64,000 nt of DNA from Caldicellulosiruptoraceae bacterium PP1. GTDB taxonomy: Bacteria > Bacillota > Thermoanaerobacteria > Caldicellulosiruptorales > Caldicellulosiruptoraceae. The notes below the pieces were generated by a model. That model was not told the DNA's origin, did no database searches, and worked only from the letters and a program-made list of their open reading frames with translations. Of the stretch, positions 20,354-28,335 are shown one piece after another; positions within the stretch are counted from its first letter, which is position 1, and every line of letters starts with the position of its first letter. The stretch spans positions 1 through 64,000 of the forward strand of contig JBGGOQ010000008.1 in NCBI GenBank assembly GCA_041320695.1. The letters are read 5' to 3'. The position numbers and the translations under genes are program-made.

Positions 20354-21220
20354 TTAATTTTCATCAAAGCTTTTTTCAGGTTCCATATGAATAGTTACAT
20401 AAGAATTCGGAAAAGATTTTTTGATATCATTTTCAATAATGTTACATAGTTCATGAGCTTCATTAAGTGTTGTCTCCTTATTCATTCTAAGATGTATATC
20501 TATTTCCCTTCTATCTCCACTTTTTCTTGTTCTTAATTTATGATAGCTTGTAATTTGTGGATATTGTCTTATTATATTATAAATTTCACTAATTTCTTCC
20601 TGTGGCAAACTAATATCAACAAGGTCTTTTATTGATTTTGCTGTAAGATCATATGCTGCTTTTATTATAAGTACAGCTACTATAAGTGCAAAAATAGGAT
20701 CAAGAATATACTGCCCAGTAACTTTAATCATTATTAATCCAATAAATACTCCCGCAGAAGTAAATACATCTGTAAAGAGATGCATAGCATCAGCTTCTAG
20801 TGCAACAGAATCTGTCTTTTTGGCTATTCTAAAAAGTTTTGATGAAATAAATAAATTTACTATTGCTGAAATTAACATTACTATGATGCCAGAATTAAGA
20901 TTTTCTATTTCAGCCTTAAAGATAATCTTTTTTATTGATTCATATATTATAATTATTGCTGCAAATAGAATTAGAATAGCTTCAAATGCACCAGAAACAT
21001 TTTCATACTTTCCATGCCCATAAGGATGGTCTTCATCTGCAGGTAATCTTGCTTTTTTTATTGAAAAAAAAGCAACAAAACTTGCAATTAAATCAATTCC
21101 TGAATGTACAGCCTCTGATAATACTGCAACAGAATTCATCATTATTCCTGCTATTAACTTAAATATTACAAGGCTTATGTTAGATATAACAGATAATAAT
21201 GCAGCTTTCTGCTTATCCAT
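20354..21220 (-). CDS. CDF-family cation efflux transporter (Ni/Co-regulated)
   Basis: Membrane exporter of divalent metal ions driven by proton exchange. Six hydrophobic segments are seen in the first ~200 residues. The transport-site ligands appear as 'SEAVHSGIDL' in TM2 and 'ALEADAMHLFTDVF' in TM5; the C-terminal cytoplasmic ferredoxin-like domain follows (about 205-285). Start is the ATG at 21220 (AAGGAGG upstream). A longer frame from 21280 would read through the riboswitch and is not real. The NiCo riboswitch in its leader indicates that Ni2+ or Co2+ induces it. Confidence 0.94.
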   Translation of the reverse strand: MDKQKAALLSVISNISLVIFKLIAGIMMNSVAVLSEAVHSGIDLIASFVAFFSIKKARLPADEDHPYGHGKYENVSGAFEAILILFAAIIIIYESIKKIIFKAEIENLNSGIIVMLISAIVNLFISSKLFRIAKKTDSVALEADAMHLFTDVFTSAGVFIGLIMIKVTGQYILDPIFALIVAVLIIKAAYDLTAKSIKDLVDISLPQEEISEIYNIIRQYPQITSYHKLRTRKSGDRREIDIHLRMNKETTLNEAHELCNIIENDIKKSFPNSYVTIHMEPEKSFDEN

Positions 21221-21251
21221 AAAAGAAAAAACCTCCTTAACATAATTAAAA

Positions 21252-21345
21252 AAGCCTACGAGAATCATGATATAAATCATGGTCCCGCAGGCTTAGCTGC
21301 TGCTTGATATCAAGCCCGAGAAAAGTTTAACTTTTCTCTGTCCAT
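21252..21345 (-). promoter_or_regulatory. NiCo (czcD) riboswitch with overlapping terminator
   Basis: Minus strand: GGACAG, a 7-bp hairpin, CGGGC, a short hairpin, GCAGCAGC, then CCTGCGGGAC. This is the conserved core of the nickel/cobalt riboswitch. The 3' part of the aptamer (AAGCCTGCGGGA) can instead pair with TCTCGTAGGCTT to form a terminator followed by TTTTTT. Metal binding should block the terminator and turn the exporter on. Family and CDF association are established; the fold here is read by eye. Confidence 0.88.
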
Positions 21346-21355
21346 TTCAAATAAA

Positions 21356-21361
21356 ATTATA
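21356..21361 (-). promoter_or_regulatory. Likely -10 box of the NiCo riboswitch transcript
   Basis: TATAAT on the minus strand overlaps the stop codon of the upstream gene. The best -35 (TTGATG) is 15 bases away, so the promoter is plausible but not ideal. Alternatively the leader is reached by read-through. Confidence 0.45.
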
Positions 21362-22211
21362 ATAACGGTATTTTAACATCAAAATAATCTTTTGTAAATA
21401 TCTCATAAGCATCAAGATAATTATCAATGCTTCTATACAAGAACTTTTCGCAAATTTCTGAAATATCCTTAATATCTAAATCACAAAAAACATAATTATT
21501 ATTTATTAATATATCTTTTAAAATATTAAAGTTAAACTTTACTTCATCAGTGCTAATTAGTTTTTTTGTATATAAATTATCATGAATATTTCCATTTAGA
21601 AGGTCACAAATAATTGAATTTGAATTAACAAAACACACACTTTGAAAATCAAAAACAATATCACATATTTTTTGTAAATTACTTTGATTTTCAGTATCAA
21701 CTAGTATAACCCCAAATTCTCTCAATAATTCCTCTGAAATCTTTTCAAATTTATTAGATTCCTTAATTGTATATATAACATTTACGTTATTTGATAGTTG
21801 ATATAATATACCATTTCTTTGCGACTCTTCAATCCCAATTATTCCAACATTAAGCTTATTTATTTTTACTCCAAATTTTTTTAGTATTTGCCTTAATATA
21901 TAATATGTAATATATAGTAAAATGTATTTATTAGTATTAACACTTTTTGATATTTTAATAATGTTATTATTTCGATAGTATTCAATTGTTTGTATTATTT
22001 TCTTAATCTTTCTTGAATTATTTTCTATGTCTGGAAATATAAAAAATTCTAATTTGTATTCTGTCTCGTTAATATATCGAATATACTCCTCGTATTGTGG
22101 GATTGAATTTTTAATTAAAATATTTTTAATATATCTAGGTAAATACTTTTTTATTCCTTTAAGAAATATATCAAAATCCTGACTATAAATGAAAAAAGAA
22201 AAATACCTAAT
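21357..22211 (-). CDS. Rossmann-like protein with an ATT start codon (diverged acyl reductase/shikimate dehydrogenase-like)
   Basis: An open frame of 284 codons with no ATG or GTG and no TTG until 21725, so simple gene finding sees only the last third. Directly after a GGGTGA ribosome site at proper spacing stands ATT. Read as Met it gives MRYFSFFIYSQD, in register with the start I recall for clostridial NAD-binding proteins of this neighbourhood (MKKFAFIIHPID-like). A beta strand 'LNVGIIGI' (about 120-127) resembles a Rossmann start, but the glycine-rich turn is lost ('GIEESQRNG'). It follows the 'quinate dehydrogenase'-like gene by 29 bases. It could be a weakly translated gene or one silenced by ATG-to-ATT change. 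Function unknown. Confidence 0.7.
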   Translation of the reverse strand: MRYFSFFIYSQDFDIFLKGIKKYLPRYIKNILIKNSIPQYEEYIRYINETEYKLEFFIFPDIENNSRKIKKIIQTIEYYRNNNIIKISKSVNTNKYILLYITYYILRQILKKFGVKINKLNVGIIGIEESQRNGILYQLSNNVNVIYTIKESNKFEKISEELLREFGVILVDTENQSNLQKICDIVFDFQSVCFVNSNSIICDLLNGNIHDNLYTKKLISTDEVKFNFNILKDILINNNYVFCDLDIKDISEICEKFLYRSIDNYLDAYEIFTKDYFDVKIPLL

Positions 22212-22240
22212 TATAAATCACCCTTTTGTAAAACACTCTA

Positions 22241-23152
22241 TTAATAGAATATTTCAATTCTTGGCTTAAAATCAATATTTTTTAATAATTCTTCGAATTC
22301 TTTTTTGGTCATATCTTCAAGCCTTTTGTTTGTTAATGCCACAATAATTGCTTCTAAGACATTTGTTCCAAATGAACGTCCATCAAATTCAGGTGTTGTT
22401 GTAACTAACATCTTAATACCACGATTTTTTAAATTTGCAATGTCGTCTTTAGTTATTGTATTTGTAATAATTATTTTATCCTTTAGGCTTTCAGGCATAT
22501 ATTTTTCAATGTACTTATAATCACCTGCTATAATGTCTGCCATATCATAATATTTTTTGTACTTTTTCAATTTTTTAAAATCTTTAATATTTTCGCTGTC
22601 GCTTGGATATAACAAACTAAAAGGAAGTTTGACAATTAGCGGCATTAAAAAAGAAGCTAAATAATATATAGTTTTCAAGTTTTTTATAATAAGATTAATA
22701 CCCAATGCAAATAATGCATCTCCAATTAATAATTGACATCCTTCTTCATAAAGACCCTCTGCTAATTTATATCTATCTAAAGCAGAAACAATTAATGCTT
22801 TTTTCCCTCTGAAATCAATTATTTTATGTTGGCTCAAATACTTAATAACCCATTTTTCGAATGTATTTTTTATCCCTGTTCCATCTACTAATGGCGTCTT
22901 TTTTGCAGCTTCTTTTATAGGAAGAGCATCACGAATAACATAATTCTTTCCGCCACCATATAAAACTATATCAATACCACCCATTCCAAAGGCATCAACT
23001 TTACCATCTAAATCCTTAATAATTTCAACTGCCTTCTTTATATCACCATCTGTTCCTATCCTTTCAATTTCAAATTCTTGTCCTAAAATAATTGTTTTTA
23101 CCCTATGGTTTCTTTTTGATGACCCAATGCTAACACTAACTACCCTCTTCAT
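22241..23152 (-). CDS. 'Quinate 5-dehydrogenase'-like protein of unknown function
   Basis: A 303-aa protein matching a clostridial family usually labelled quinate 5-dehydrogenase. Characteristic segments are 'VSVSIGSSKRNH', 'IERIGTDGDIKKA', 'DGKVDAFGMGGIDI' and 'VTTTPEFDGRSFGTNV'. I see no classical shikimate/quinate dehydrogenase active-site motif, so the label should not be taken as a proven activity. The glycine-rich N-terminal part could bind a nucleotide. It lies 14 bases after a helix-turn-helix gene and 29 bases before the ATT-start gene. The pairing with this type of regulator recurs in related clostridia, to my recollection. Confidence 0.72.
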   Translation of the reverse strand: MKRVVSVSIGSSKRNHRVKTIILGQEFEIERIGTDGDIKKAVEIIKDLDGKVDAFGMGGIDIVLYGGGKNYVIRDALPIKEAAKKTPLVDGTGIKNTFEKWVIKYLSQHKIIDFRGKKALIVSALDRYKLAEGLYEEGCQLLIGDALFALGINLIIKNLKTIYYLASFLMPLIVKLPFSLLYPSDSENIKDFKKLKKYKKYYDMADIIAGDYKYIEKYMPESLKDKIIITNTITKDDIANLKNRGIKMLVTTTPEFDGRSFGTNVLEAIIVALTNKRLEDMTKKEFEELLKNIDFKPRIEIFY

Positions 23153-23166
23153 ATTATCAGCCTCTT

Positions 23167-23691
23167 TTAAGATATTATATTTGACAAAATTTTTTTAAGA
23201 CTATCAATATCAACATAAACATCATTTTTCAGCGGAGATTTTCCAAGTGGTATACTTATTACTTCATTATCTAAAAATGCTTTAAACCAATTTAATCTAA
23301 AATCTGACCCCATTGCAATAACCACATCATACATTTTAAATTTCTCCAAGTATCTGCTAAACACCTCCAAAAGTTCGGCTGCACTCATCGAATTAATAAA
23401 ATTATTTCTTTCATGTTCTGTCATTAGAAGATAAAAGCCAATACCATATTGTTCTAAAACTTCTTCAACCTCTTGCTTATTTTTTATTGGAAAACCTATT
23501 ACAGCAATGTTCCTTCCTTTCCTAACTTCACCTATACCCTCAATACGTGATATAAATGACCTATCAACACTTACAATATCAGCTACTTCAGCTTGTGATA
23601 ATCCTTTAGATCTTAAATCCAAAATTTTTTTTATTTTATCACTTATTTTTTGTAGGCTAATAATTTTATCATTTATTCTATAAAAATCCAC
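23167..23691 (-). CDS. Helix-turn-helix regulator-like protein
   Basis: A 174-aa protein with an N-terminal XRE-like helix-turn-helix ('GLSQAEVADIVSVDRSFISRIE', about residues 31-52) and a C-terminal domain of about 110 residues that resembles no effector domain I know ('IAVIGFPIKNKQEVEEVLEQYGI', 'VVIAMGSDFRLNWFKAFL'). Start is the GTG at 23691 with AGGTG six bases before it; an earlier GTG at 23700 is part of that ribosome site. It probably controls, or works with, the two genes that follow. Confidence 0.78.
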   Translation of the reverse strand: MDFYRINDKIISLQKISDKIKKILDLRSKGLSQAEVADIVSVDRSFISRIEGIGEVRKGRNIAVIGFPIKNKQEVEEVLEQYGIGFYLLMTEHERNNFINSMSAAELLEVFSRYLEKFKMYDVVIAMGSDFRLNWFKAFLDNEVISIPLGKSPLKNDVYVDIDSLKKILSNIIS

Positions 23692-23771
23692 TTTTATCAC
23701 CTAATTTTTATTATTACTATAATAATATCATAATATAATATTAATGTTAACAAATTTGTGCACAAATATCA

Positions 23772-24398
23772 TCAGACAATATCTTCTAAAATTACTCTTG
23801 CTGGTGCACCATCACAATTTGAAATTTTAAGTGGTAATGCATATATTTTGTAAACTCCTTGCTTTACATTATGTAAAAGAAGCCCTTCGATTATTATTAT
23901 ATTATTGCTCAATAATCTCTTATGGACATAATAATCTTTTGAGTAAAAATACTCAATTGATAAATAATCAATACCAATTGCCTTTATTCTTTTTTCAACC
24001 AAATAATCTGCTGCACTATTATCAATATATACAAAATCTTTATAAAACTCATTATTTAATAACTTATCGTTATTATCTGTTTTTAAAAGAATAATGTCAT
24101 TTTCATTAATATCAAAATTTAACAGATCCTCTTTTGAAATTTTGTTCTTGTTCTTAATTTCAAATACCTTTGCTGTACCAATCAAAAGATTTAAATCAAT
24201 GTTATCTATACTTTTACCATTATCAATAAAATGTTTTGGTGCATCAATATGAGTAGCTGAATGACTGCCCATTTCAATAAATGAAACATTTGCTACATTT
24301 CCTTTTTTTATTTGTGATATTTCTTGAATATGAAATTGTGTATCATTAGGAAATACAGGTATATCTTTAGATAATGTCATTGTTATATCAATATACAT
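23772..24398 (-). CDS. Cyclase-family metal-dependent hydrolase (kynurenine formamidase-like)
   Basis: A 208-aa member of the cyclase/KynB superfamily. The metal site is in 'GSHSATHIDAPKHF' (about residues 44-57), a variant of the HxGTHxDxPxH motif with Ala for the Gly; 'GIDYLSIEYF' later fits the conserved GxD region. Such enzymes hydrolyse or cyclise amide and ester bonds of small acids. The substrate here is unknown and no tryptophan catabolism genes are near. The ATG follows AAGGAGG. It is 80 bases upstream of the helix-turn-helix gene and may share its transcript. Confidence 0.87.
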   Translation of the reverse strand: MYIDITMTLSKDIPVFPNDTQFHIQEISQIKKGNVANVSFIEMGSHSATHIDAPKHFIDNGKSIDNIDLNLLIGTAKVFEIKNKNKISKEDLLNFDINENDIILLKTDNNDKLLNNEFYKDFVYIDNSAADYLVEKRIKAIGIDYLSIEYFYSKDYYVHKRLLSNNIIIIEGLLLHNVKQGVYKIYALPLKISNCDGAPARVILEDIV

Positions 24399-24428
24399 AA
24401 ATTTACCTCCTTAATATTTATAAATTAT

Positions 24429-24459
24429 AAAGAGGGTGCAATAAGCTTTGCCCCTCTTT
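24429..24459 (-). terminator. Hairpin terminator after proS
   Basis: Minus strand stem AAAGAGGG...CCCTCTTT with inner CAA/TTG pairing, then an AT-rich tail. It separates proS from the cyclase gene. Confidence 0.75.
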
Positions 24460-24487
24460 CCTACTTAATGGCCCTTATTCAAATACA

Positions 24488-26206
24488 CTAAAGTGCTAAT
24501 TGTGATTTTAATTTTTCAATATATTCCAAAATGAATTGTACTGCTTCTTCTTTTTTTATTTCAATAACCTCTTTTGTTTTTCTATCTCTTAATTCAACAA
24601 TTCCTTCATTTATTTTTTTACCAATGGTAATCCTCAAAGGAATTCCTATTAAATCTGCATCTTTAAATTTCACTCCTGCTCTTTCTTCTCTATCATCTAT
24701 TAATACTTCTAATCCCTTGTTTAATAATTCATTGTATATTCTCTCAGCCTCTTGCATTTGATTTTTATCTTTAGCATTAACAGGAACAACTATTGCATGA
24801 AAAGGAGCTATTGAAATTGGCCAAATAATACCATCATCATCATGTGATTGTTCAATAACTGCTGCCGCAGTTCTATTAATTCCAATTCCATAGCAACCCA
24901 TAATCATTAATTTTTGTTCACCATTTTCATCGGTATATACGCAATTAAAGGCCTTTGAATACTTAGTTCCAAGTTTAAAAATATGCCCTATCTCTATACC
25001 TTTTTCAACTTTTACGTTAGTTTCTTGACAGATTGGACATATATCATTTTCTGTAATATTTCTAATATCTTCAAATCTAGAAACATTAAAATCTTTTAAA
25101 TTGACATTTACTAAATGATAATCAGTTTCATTTGCTCCCACTACAAAATTTTTCATATATTTTATCTCATTATCAGCAATAATCTCAATATCAAGACCAA
25201 TTGGCCCTGCAAAGCCAACCTTTGATTTTGTAATTTTTTCTACAATCTCAGCAGATGCTAATTCAGCTTCATTTGCTTTAAATAGATTTTTAAGCTTGGT
25301 TTCATTAATCTCTCTATCACCCCTAACTAATGCTGCTACAATTTTATCATCAATAGAATAAATCATTGTCTTGACAAACTTTTTATCAGTTATTCCTAAA
25401 AAATTAGCCAGTTCGTCAATTGTTCTTACATTAGGAGTATAAATCTTTTGTATTTCTTCAATATTTTCATTTAGCTCAATTTCATTGACAATACATTTTG
25501 CTTTTTCTACATTTGCAGCATATCCACATTTTGGACAATACGCAATTTCAGCTTCACCAACAGAGGATGGAACCATAAATTCGTGTGAGTTAGATCCGCC
25601 CATTGCACCAGTGTCTGCTTCAACAACCTTAACATCTAATCCACATCTTTTAAAAATTCTAACATAGGCATCAAACATTTTTTTGTATGATTCATCTAAA
25701 CCTTTTTCATCTTTATCAAAAGAGTAGGCATCCTTCATTGTAAATTCTCGGCATCTCATTACACCAAATCTTGGTCTTCTTTCATCTCTATATTTTGTTT
25801 GTATTTGATAAAGTGTTTTAGGGAGTTCTCTGTATGAAGAAATCTCACTTGCAGCAATATAGGTAAATGCTTCTTCATGAGTAGGTCCAAGGCAATATTC
25901 TCTTTGATTTCTATCTTTAATTTTAAACATCTCAGGACCAAATACAGACCATCTTCCAGATTCCTCCCAAAGTTCTTTGGGCATAAGAGCAGACATATGA
26001 ACTTCTTGTGCACCGGATCTATCCATCTCTTCTCTAACAATATTCTCTATTTTTCTCAATACTCTATAACCTAAAGGTAAATAAATATATATTCCTGAAG
26101 ATAATTGCCTCATAAAACCACTTTTTAGCATAAGTTTATGTGAAACAATTTCTGCTTCAGATGGAATCTCTTTAATTGTTGGCATAAATAATGTCGAAAC
26201 TTTCAT
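24488..26206 (-). CDS. proS: Prolyl-tRNA synthetase (bacterial type with insertion domain)
   Basis: Charges tRNA-Pro. At 572 aa it is the long bacterial form: class II catalytic domain, an editing insertion (INS, about 230-400, with '[24 protein letters not shown]'), and a C-terminal anticodon domain ('[26 protein letters not shown]'-like region). Motif 2 is seen as '[25 protein letters not shown]'. I use the ATG at 26206, which follows AAAGGAG; the TTG at 26224 reads through that site. It lies last in a run of close genes starting with the HD-GYP gene. No T-box is visible. Confidence 0.96.
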   Translation of the reverse strand: MKVSTLFMPTIKEIPSEAEIVSHKLMLKSGFMRQLSSGIYIYLPLGYRVLRKIENIVREEMDRSGAQEVHMSALMPKELWEESGRWSVFGPEMFKIKDRNQREYCLGPTHEEAFTYIAASEISSYRELPKTLYQIQTKYRDERRPRFGVMRCREFTMKDAYSFDKDEKGLDESYKKMFDAYVRIFKRCGLDVKVVEADTGAMGGSNSHEFMVPSSVGEAEIAYCPKCGYAANVEKAKCIVNEIELNENIEEIQKIYTPNVRTIDELANFLGITDKKFVKTMIYSIDDKIVAALVRGDREINETKLKNLFKANEAELASAEIVEKITKSKVGFAGPIGLDIEIIADNEIKYMKNFVVGANETDYHLVNVNLKDFNVSRFEDIRNITENDICPICQETNVKVEKGIEIGHIFKLGTKYSKAFNCVYTDENGEQKLMIMGCYGIGINRTAAAVIEQSHDDDGIIWPISIAPFHAIVVPVNAKDKNQMQEAERIYNELLNKGLEVLIDDREERAGVKFKDADLIGIPLRITIGKKINEGIVELRDRKTKEVIEIKKEEAVQFILEYIEKLKSQLAL

Positions 26207-26224
26207 ATTACTTGCTCCTTTCAA

Positions 26225-27007
26225 TTATTTCGAATATAATTTTTCAATTATAATTTTTTTCATTTCACGTTCTATTTCCCAATGTTTTAGTGGCTTAGAT
26301 AATGCAATAATTCTAATTGTATATTCTATCCAATTAGTATCAATTATACCTATAATCTTAGGTTCTTCAACCAAATCATCAATATACTTATTTTTAATCT
26401 CTTCAAATACACTTTGTAGATTTTGACATACATCATTATATTTTAAATTAATATTTACTTTAATATCAACAATAACTTTAGAGTTTGTTCGAGACCAATT
26501 TGTAATTGTTCCAATAGATCCATTTGGAATAATATGAATTGAACCATTAAAGTCCTGAATTTTTATTGTTTTTAATCCCATTTCAATAACATATCCGCTT
26601 TTTGAGTCTATTGTAATATAATCGCCAACAGCTAATTGATCTTCAATAATCAAAAAAAGACCTGCTATAAGGTCTTTTATTAAGCTTTGAGCACCAAAAC
26701 CAATAGCTACTCCACCAATTCCCGCAACTGCTAACAATGTTTTTATAGGTATATTAAACTTTTCAAGTACTAATACAATTATAATAAAATAAATAAAATA
26801 TCTTAAAACACTCTTAATTAACGCTGCTGTTGTATCAATCCTTTTTTGATTAATTGGTATTACAATTTTTTTTTCTCGACTCTGCCATCTATCAATAGCA
26901 TTATTTATTAATTTTATCAATATTAATCCAGTAATAACTATAAATATTGAGTATATAAAATTACCACCATATAAAAATAAATCATCTAATATTTTTTTAA
27001 CCATCAT
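26225..27007 (-). CDS. MscS-family mechanosensitive ion channel
   Basis: Small MscS-type channel (about 260 aa) that opens on membrane tension to release solutes. Three N-terminal hydrophobic segments include the pore helix 'LLAVAGIGGVAIGFGAQSLIKD' (near 85-106). The beta domain ('FLIIEDQLAVGDYITIDS', 'IHIIPNGSIGTITNWSR') and alpha/beta C-terminal domain follow. Two adjacent ATGs (27007, 27004) follow AGGTG, and either may be used. The start overlaps the end of the amidotransferase gene. This suggests joint expression, not necessarily joint function. Confidence 0.93.
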   Translation of the reverse strand: MMVKKILDDLFLYGGNFIYSIFIVITGLILIKLINNAIDRWQSREKKIVIPINQKRIDTTAALIKSVLRYFIYFIIIVLVLEKFNIPIKTLLAVAGIGGVAIGFGAQSLIKDLIAGLFLIIEDQLAVGDYITIDSKSGYVIEMGLKTIKIQDFNGSIHIIPNGSIGTITNWSRTNSKVIVDIKVNINLKYNDVCQNLQSVFEEIKNKYIDDLVEEPKIIGIIDTNWIEYTIRIIALSKPLKHWEIEREMKKIIIEKLYSK

Positions 27008-27692
27008 TAACACCTACAAATTCCTTAAACAGTTTAAATTGATTTTCATTTTTTTGCCACATAGATTCTGGATGCCACTGAACCCCAATAAAGAATTCCT
27101 TATCATTTTTCGAAATAGCCTCAATTATTCCATCTGAAGATCTTGCTTCAATTGAAAAACCTGATGCAATATTATTCACAGCCTGATGATGAAAAGAATT
27201 TACAAGTGTTTCTTTTGATTTAAATATATTATATAGTTTTTTACCTTCTATGAATATAGAATGATAACCAATCCAGACCTCAGTATTTTGCCAATGAGAG
27301 AGAGGATAATTACTTGAATTAATATCTTGTATTAAATCACCTCCAAAAGCAACATTCATGATTTGAATACCTCTACATATAGCTAATACTCTTTTATTTA
27401 ATCTATCAGCTATCTTCATTGCTTCAATCTCTATCTTATCCCTCAATATATTAATTCTACCAATCCCTTTTAGTGGTTGACTTTTATAAAACTGAGGATG
27501 AACATCTTCACCACCACAAAATAAAAGAGCATCAGCATTTTTAATATATTGTTCTAACTTACTGATTGAATTTTTACTACTCGGAAAAAATGAAATATCA
27601 CAATTGAGTTTTAGTAGCGGCTCATAATAATCAATAGAACAATATAACCTATGTTTTTCAAAATCATAACCACAAAATATTAATACATTCAA
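26997..27692 (-). CDS. Class I glutamine amidotransferase-like hydrolase (peptidase C26/PuuD-like)
   Basis: A 231-aa stand-alone amidotransferase domain. The nucleophile is C106 in 'AICRGIQIMNVAFGG', and the His/Glu pair is in 'QWHPES' (H207, E209). 'LLFCGGEDVHPQFY' is the PuuD-type GG(xD) signature. PuuD-like enzymes cleave gamma-glutamyl compounds; here the substrate is open. GAGGTG precedes a TTG (27692); an ATG at 27707 overlapping the upstream stop as ATGA is the alternative start. It follows an ANTAR regulator gene with overlap. Confidence 0.9.
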   Translation of the reverse strand: MNVLIFCGYDFEKHRLYCSIDYYEPLLKLNCDISFFPSSKNSISKLEQYIKNADALLFCGGEDVHPQFYKSQPLKGIGRINILRDKIEIEAMKIADRLNKRVLAICRGIQIMNVAFGGDLIQDINSSNYPLSHWQNTEVWIGYHSIFIEGKKLYNIFKSKETLVNSFHHQAVNNIASGFSIEARSSDGIIEAISKNDKEFFIGVQWHPESMWQKNENQFKLFKEFVGVNDG

Positions 27693-27703
27693 TAAAACAC
27701 ACC

Positions 27704-28282
27704 TCATTTTTTAAAATTCATACTCAAAATCTTTAAAGCTATTTCTTTCAGTGGAAGTTTGCTATCCATGCTTAGTTTTTGCAATTTTTTCATAGCAGTA
27801 TTTTCATCAATCTTTAATTCTTTCATAAGAATACCTTTAGCTTTTTCTACGATTTTTCGTGTTTCAAGGCTATCTTTAAGTTTCTCAATCTCGAGTTCAA
27901 GTTTTCTCATTTTATTATAGTTTTTAATAATTAAATCAATATATGATATAAACGAAGCTTTATTGAATGGTTTATATAAGAATATATTAAAAATATCATT
28001 TTCAAATATAACTGATTCCATTTGAGATTTTTGTGACTCATTTGCAAGTACTATTACAGGACAAATCTTATCACTATTTATTACCTCAATCATTTCAATA
28101 AGACTTCCTGAAGAAAAACCATATTCAACAATCAATAATTGTGGTTTTAGAGTCCTTACTTTTCTGATACATTCTGAAAGATCAAAAACATTATCTACTA
28201 TAGTATAGCCATTTTCTTGCAAAGCTTTTTTAATAACATTATTAAGATTAGAAGTTTTAATACCTACAATTACCTTTACCAT
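27704..28282 (-). CDS. ANTAR-domain RNA-binding response regulator
   Basis: Receiver-like domain (about 1-120) followed by a coiled coil and a C-terminal ANTAR domain ('VEKAKGILMKELKIDENTAMKKLQKLS', about 145-190). ANTAR proteins bind paired hexanucleotide hairpins in mRNA leaders and prevent termination. The receiver is diverged: the phosphorylation region reads 'LLIVEYGF', with Glu where the phospho-Asp is expected, so control by phosphorylation is doubtful. Start is the ATG at 28282 with GGAAGAG upstream. It lies between an HD-GYP gene and an amidotransferase gene. Confidence 0.88.
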   Translation of the reverse strand: MVKVIVGIKTSNLNNVIKKALQENGYTIVDNVFDLSECIRKVRTLKPQLLIVEYGFSSGSLIEMIEVINSDKICPVIVLANESQKSQMESVIFENDIFNIFLYKPFNKASFISYIDLIIKNYNKMRKLELEIEKLKDSLETRKIVEKAKGILMKELKIDENTAMKKLQKLSMDSKLPLKEIALKILSMNFKK

Positions 28283-28335
28283 GTTTATCTCTTCCGTCAT
28301 TTTTTTATTATTTTATCAAAAAAATTAACAATGTT

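Noticed and set aside
21220-21280. Longer N-terminus for the CDF transporter
   Set aside because: It would translate the NiCo riboswitch terminator; the ATG at 21220 has a strong ribosome site.
22241-23152. True quinate or shikimate dehydrogenase activity
   Set aside because: No catalytic Lys/Asp motif or clear dinucleotide fold of that family is visible; only the customary label supports it.
26207-26224. TTG start for proS with six extra residues
   Set aside because: The extra codons contain the AAAGGAG ribosome site used by the ATG at 26206.
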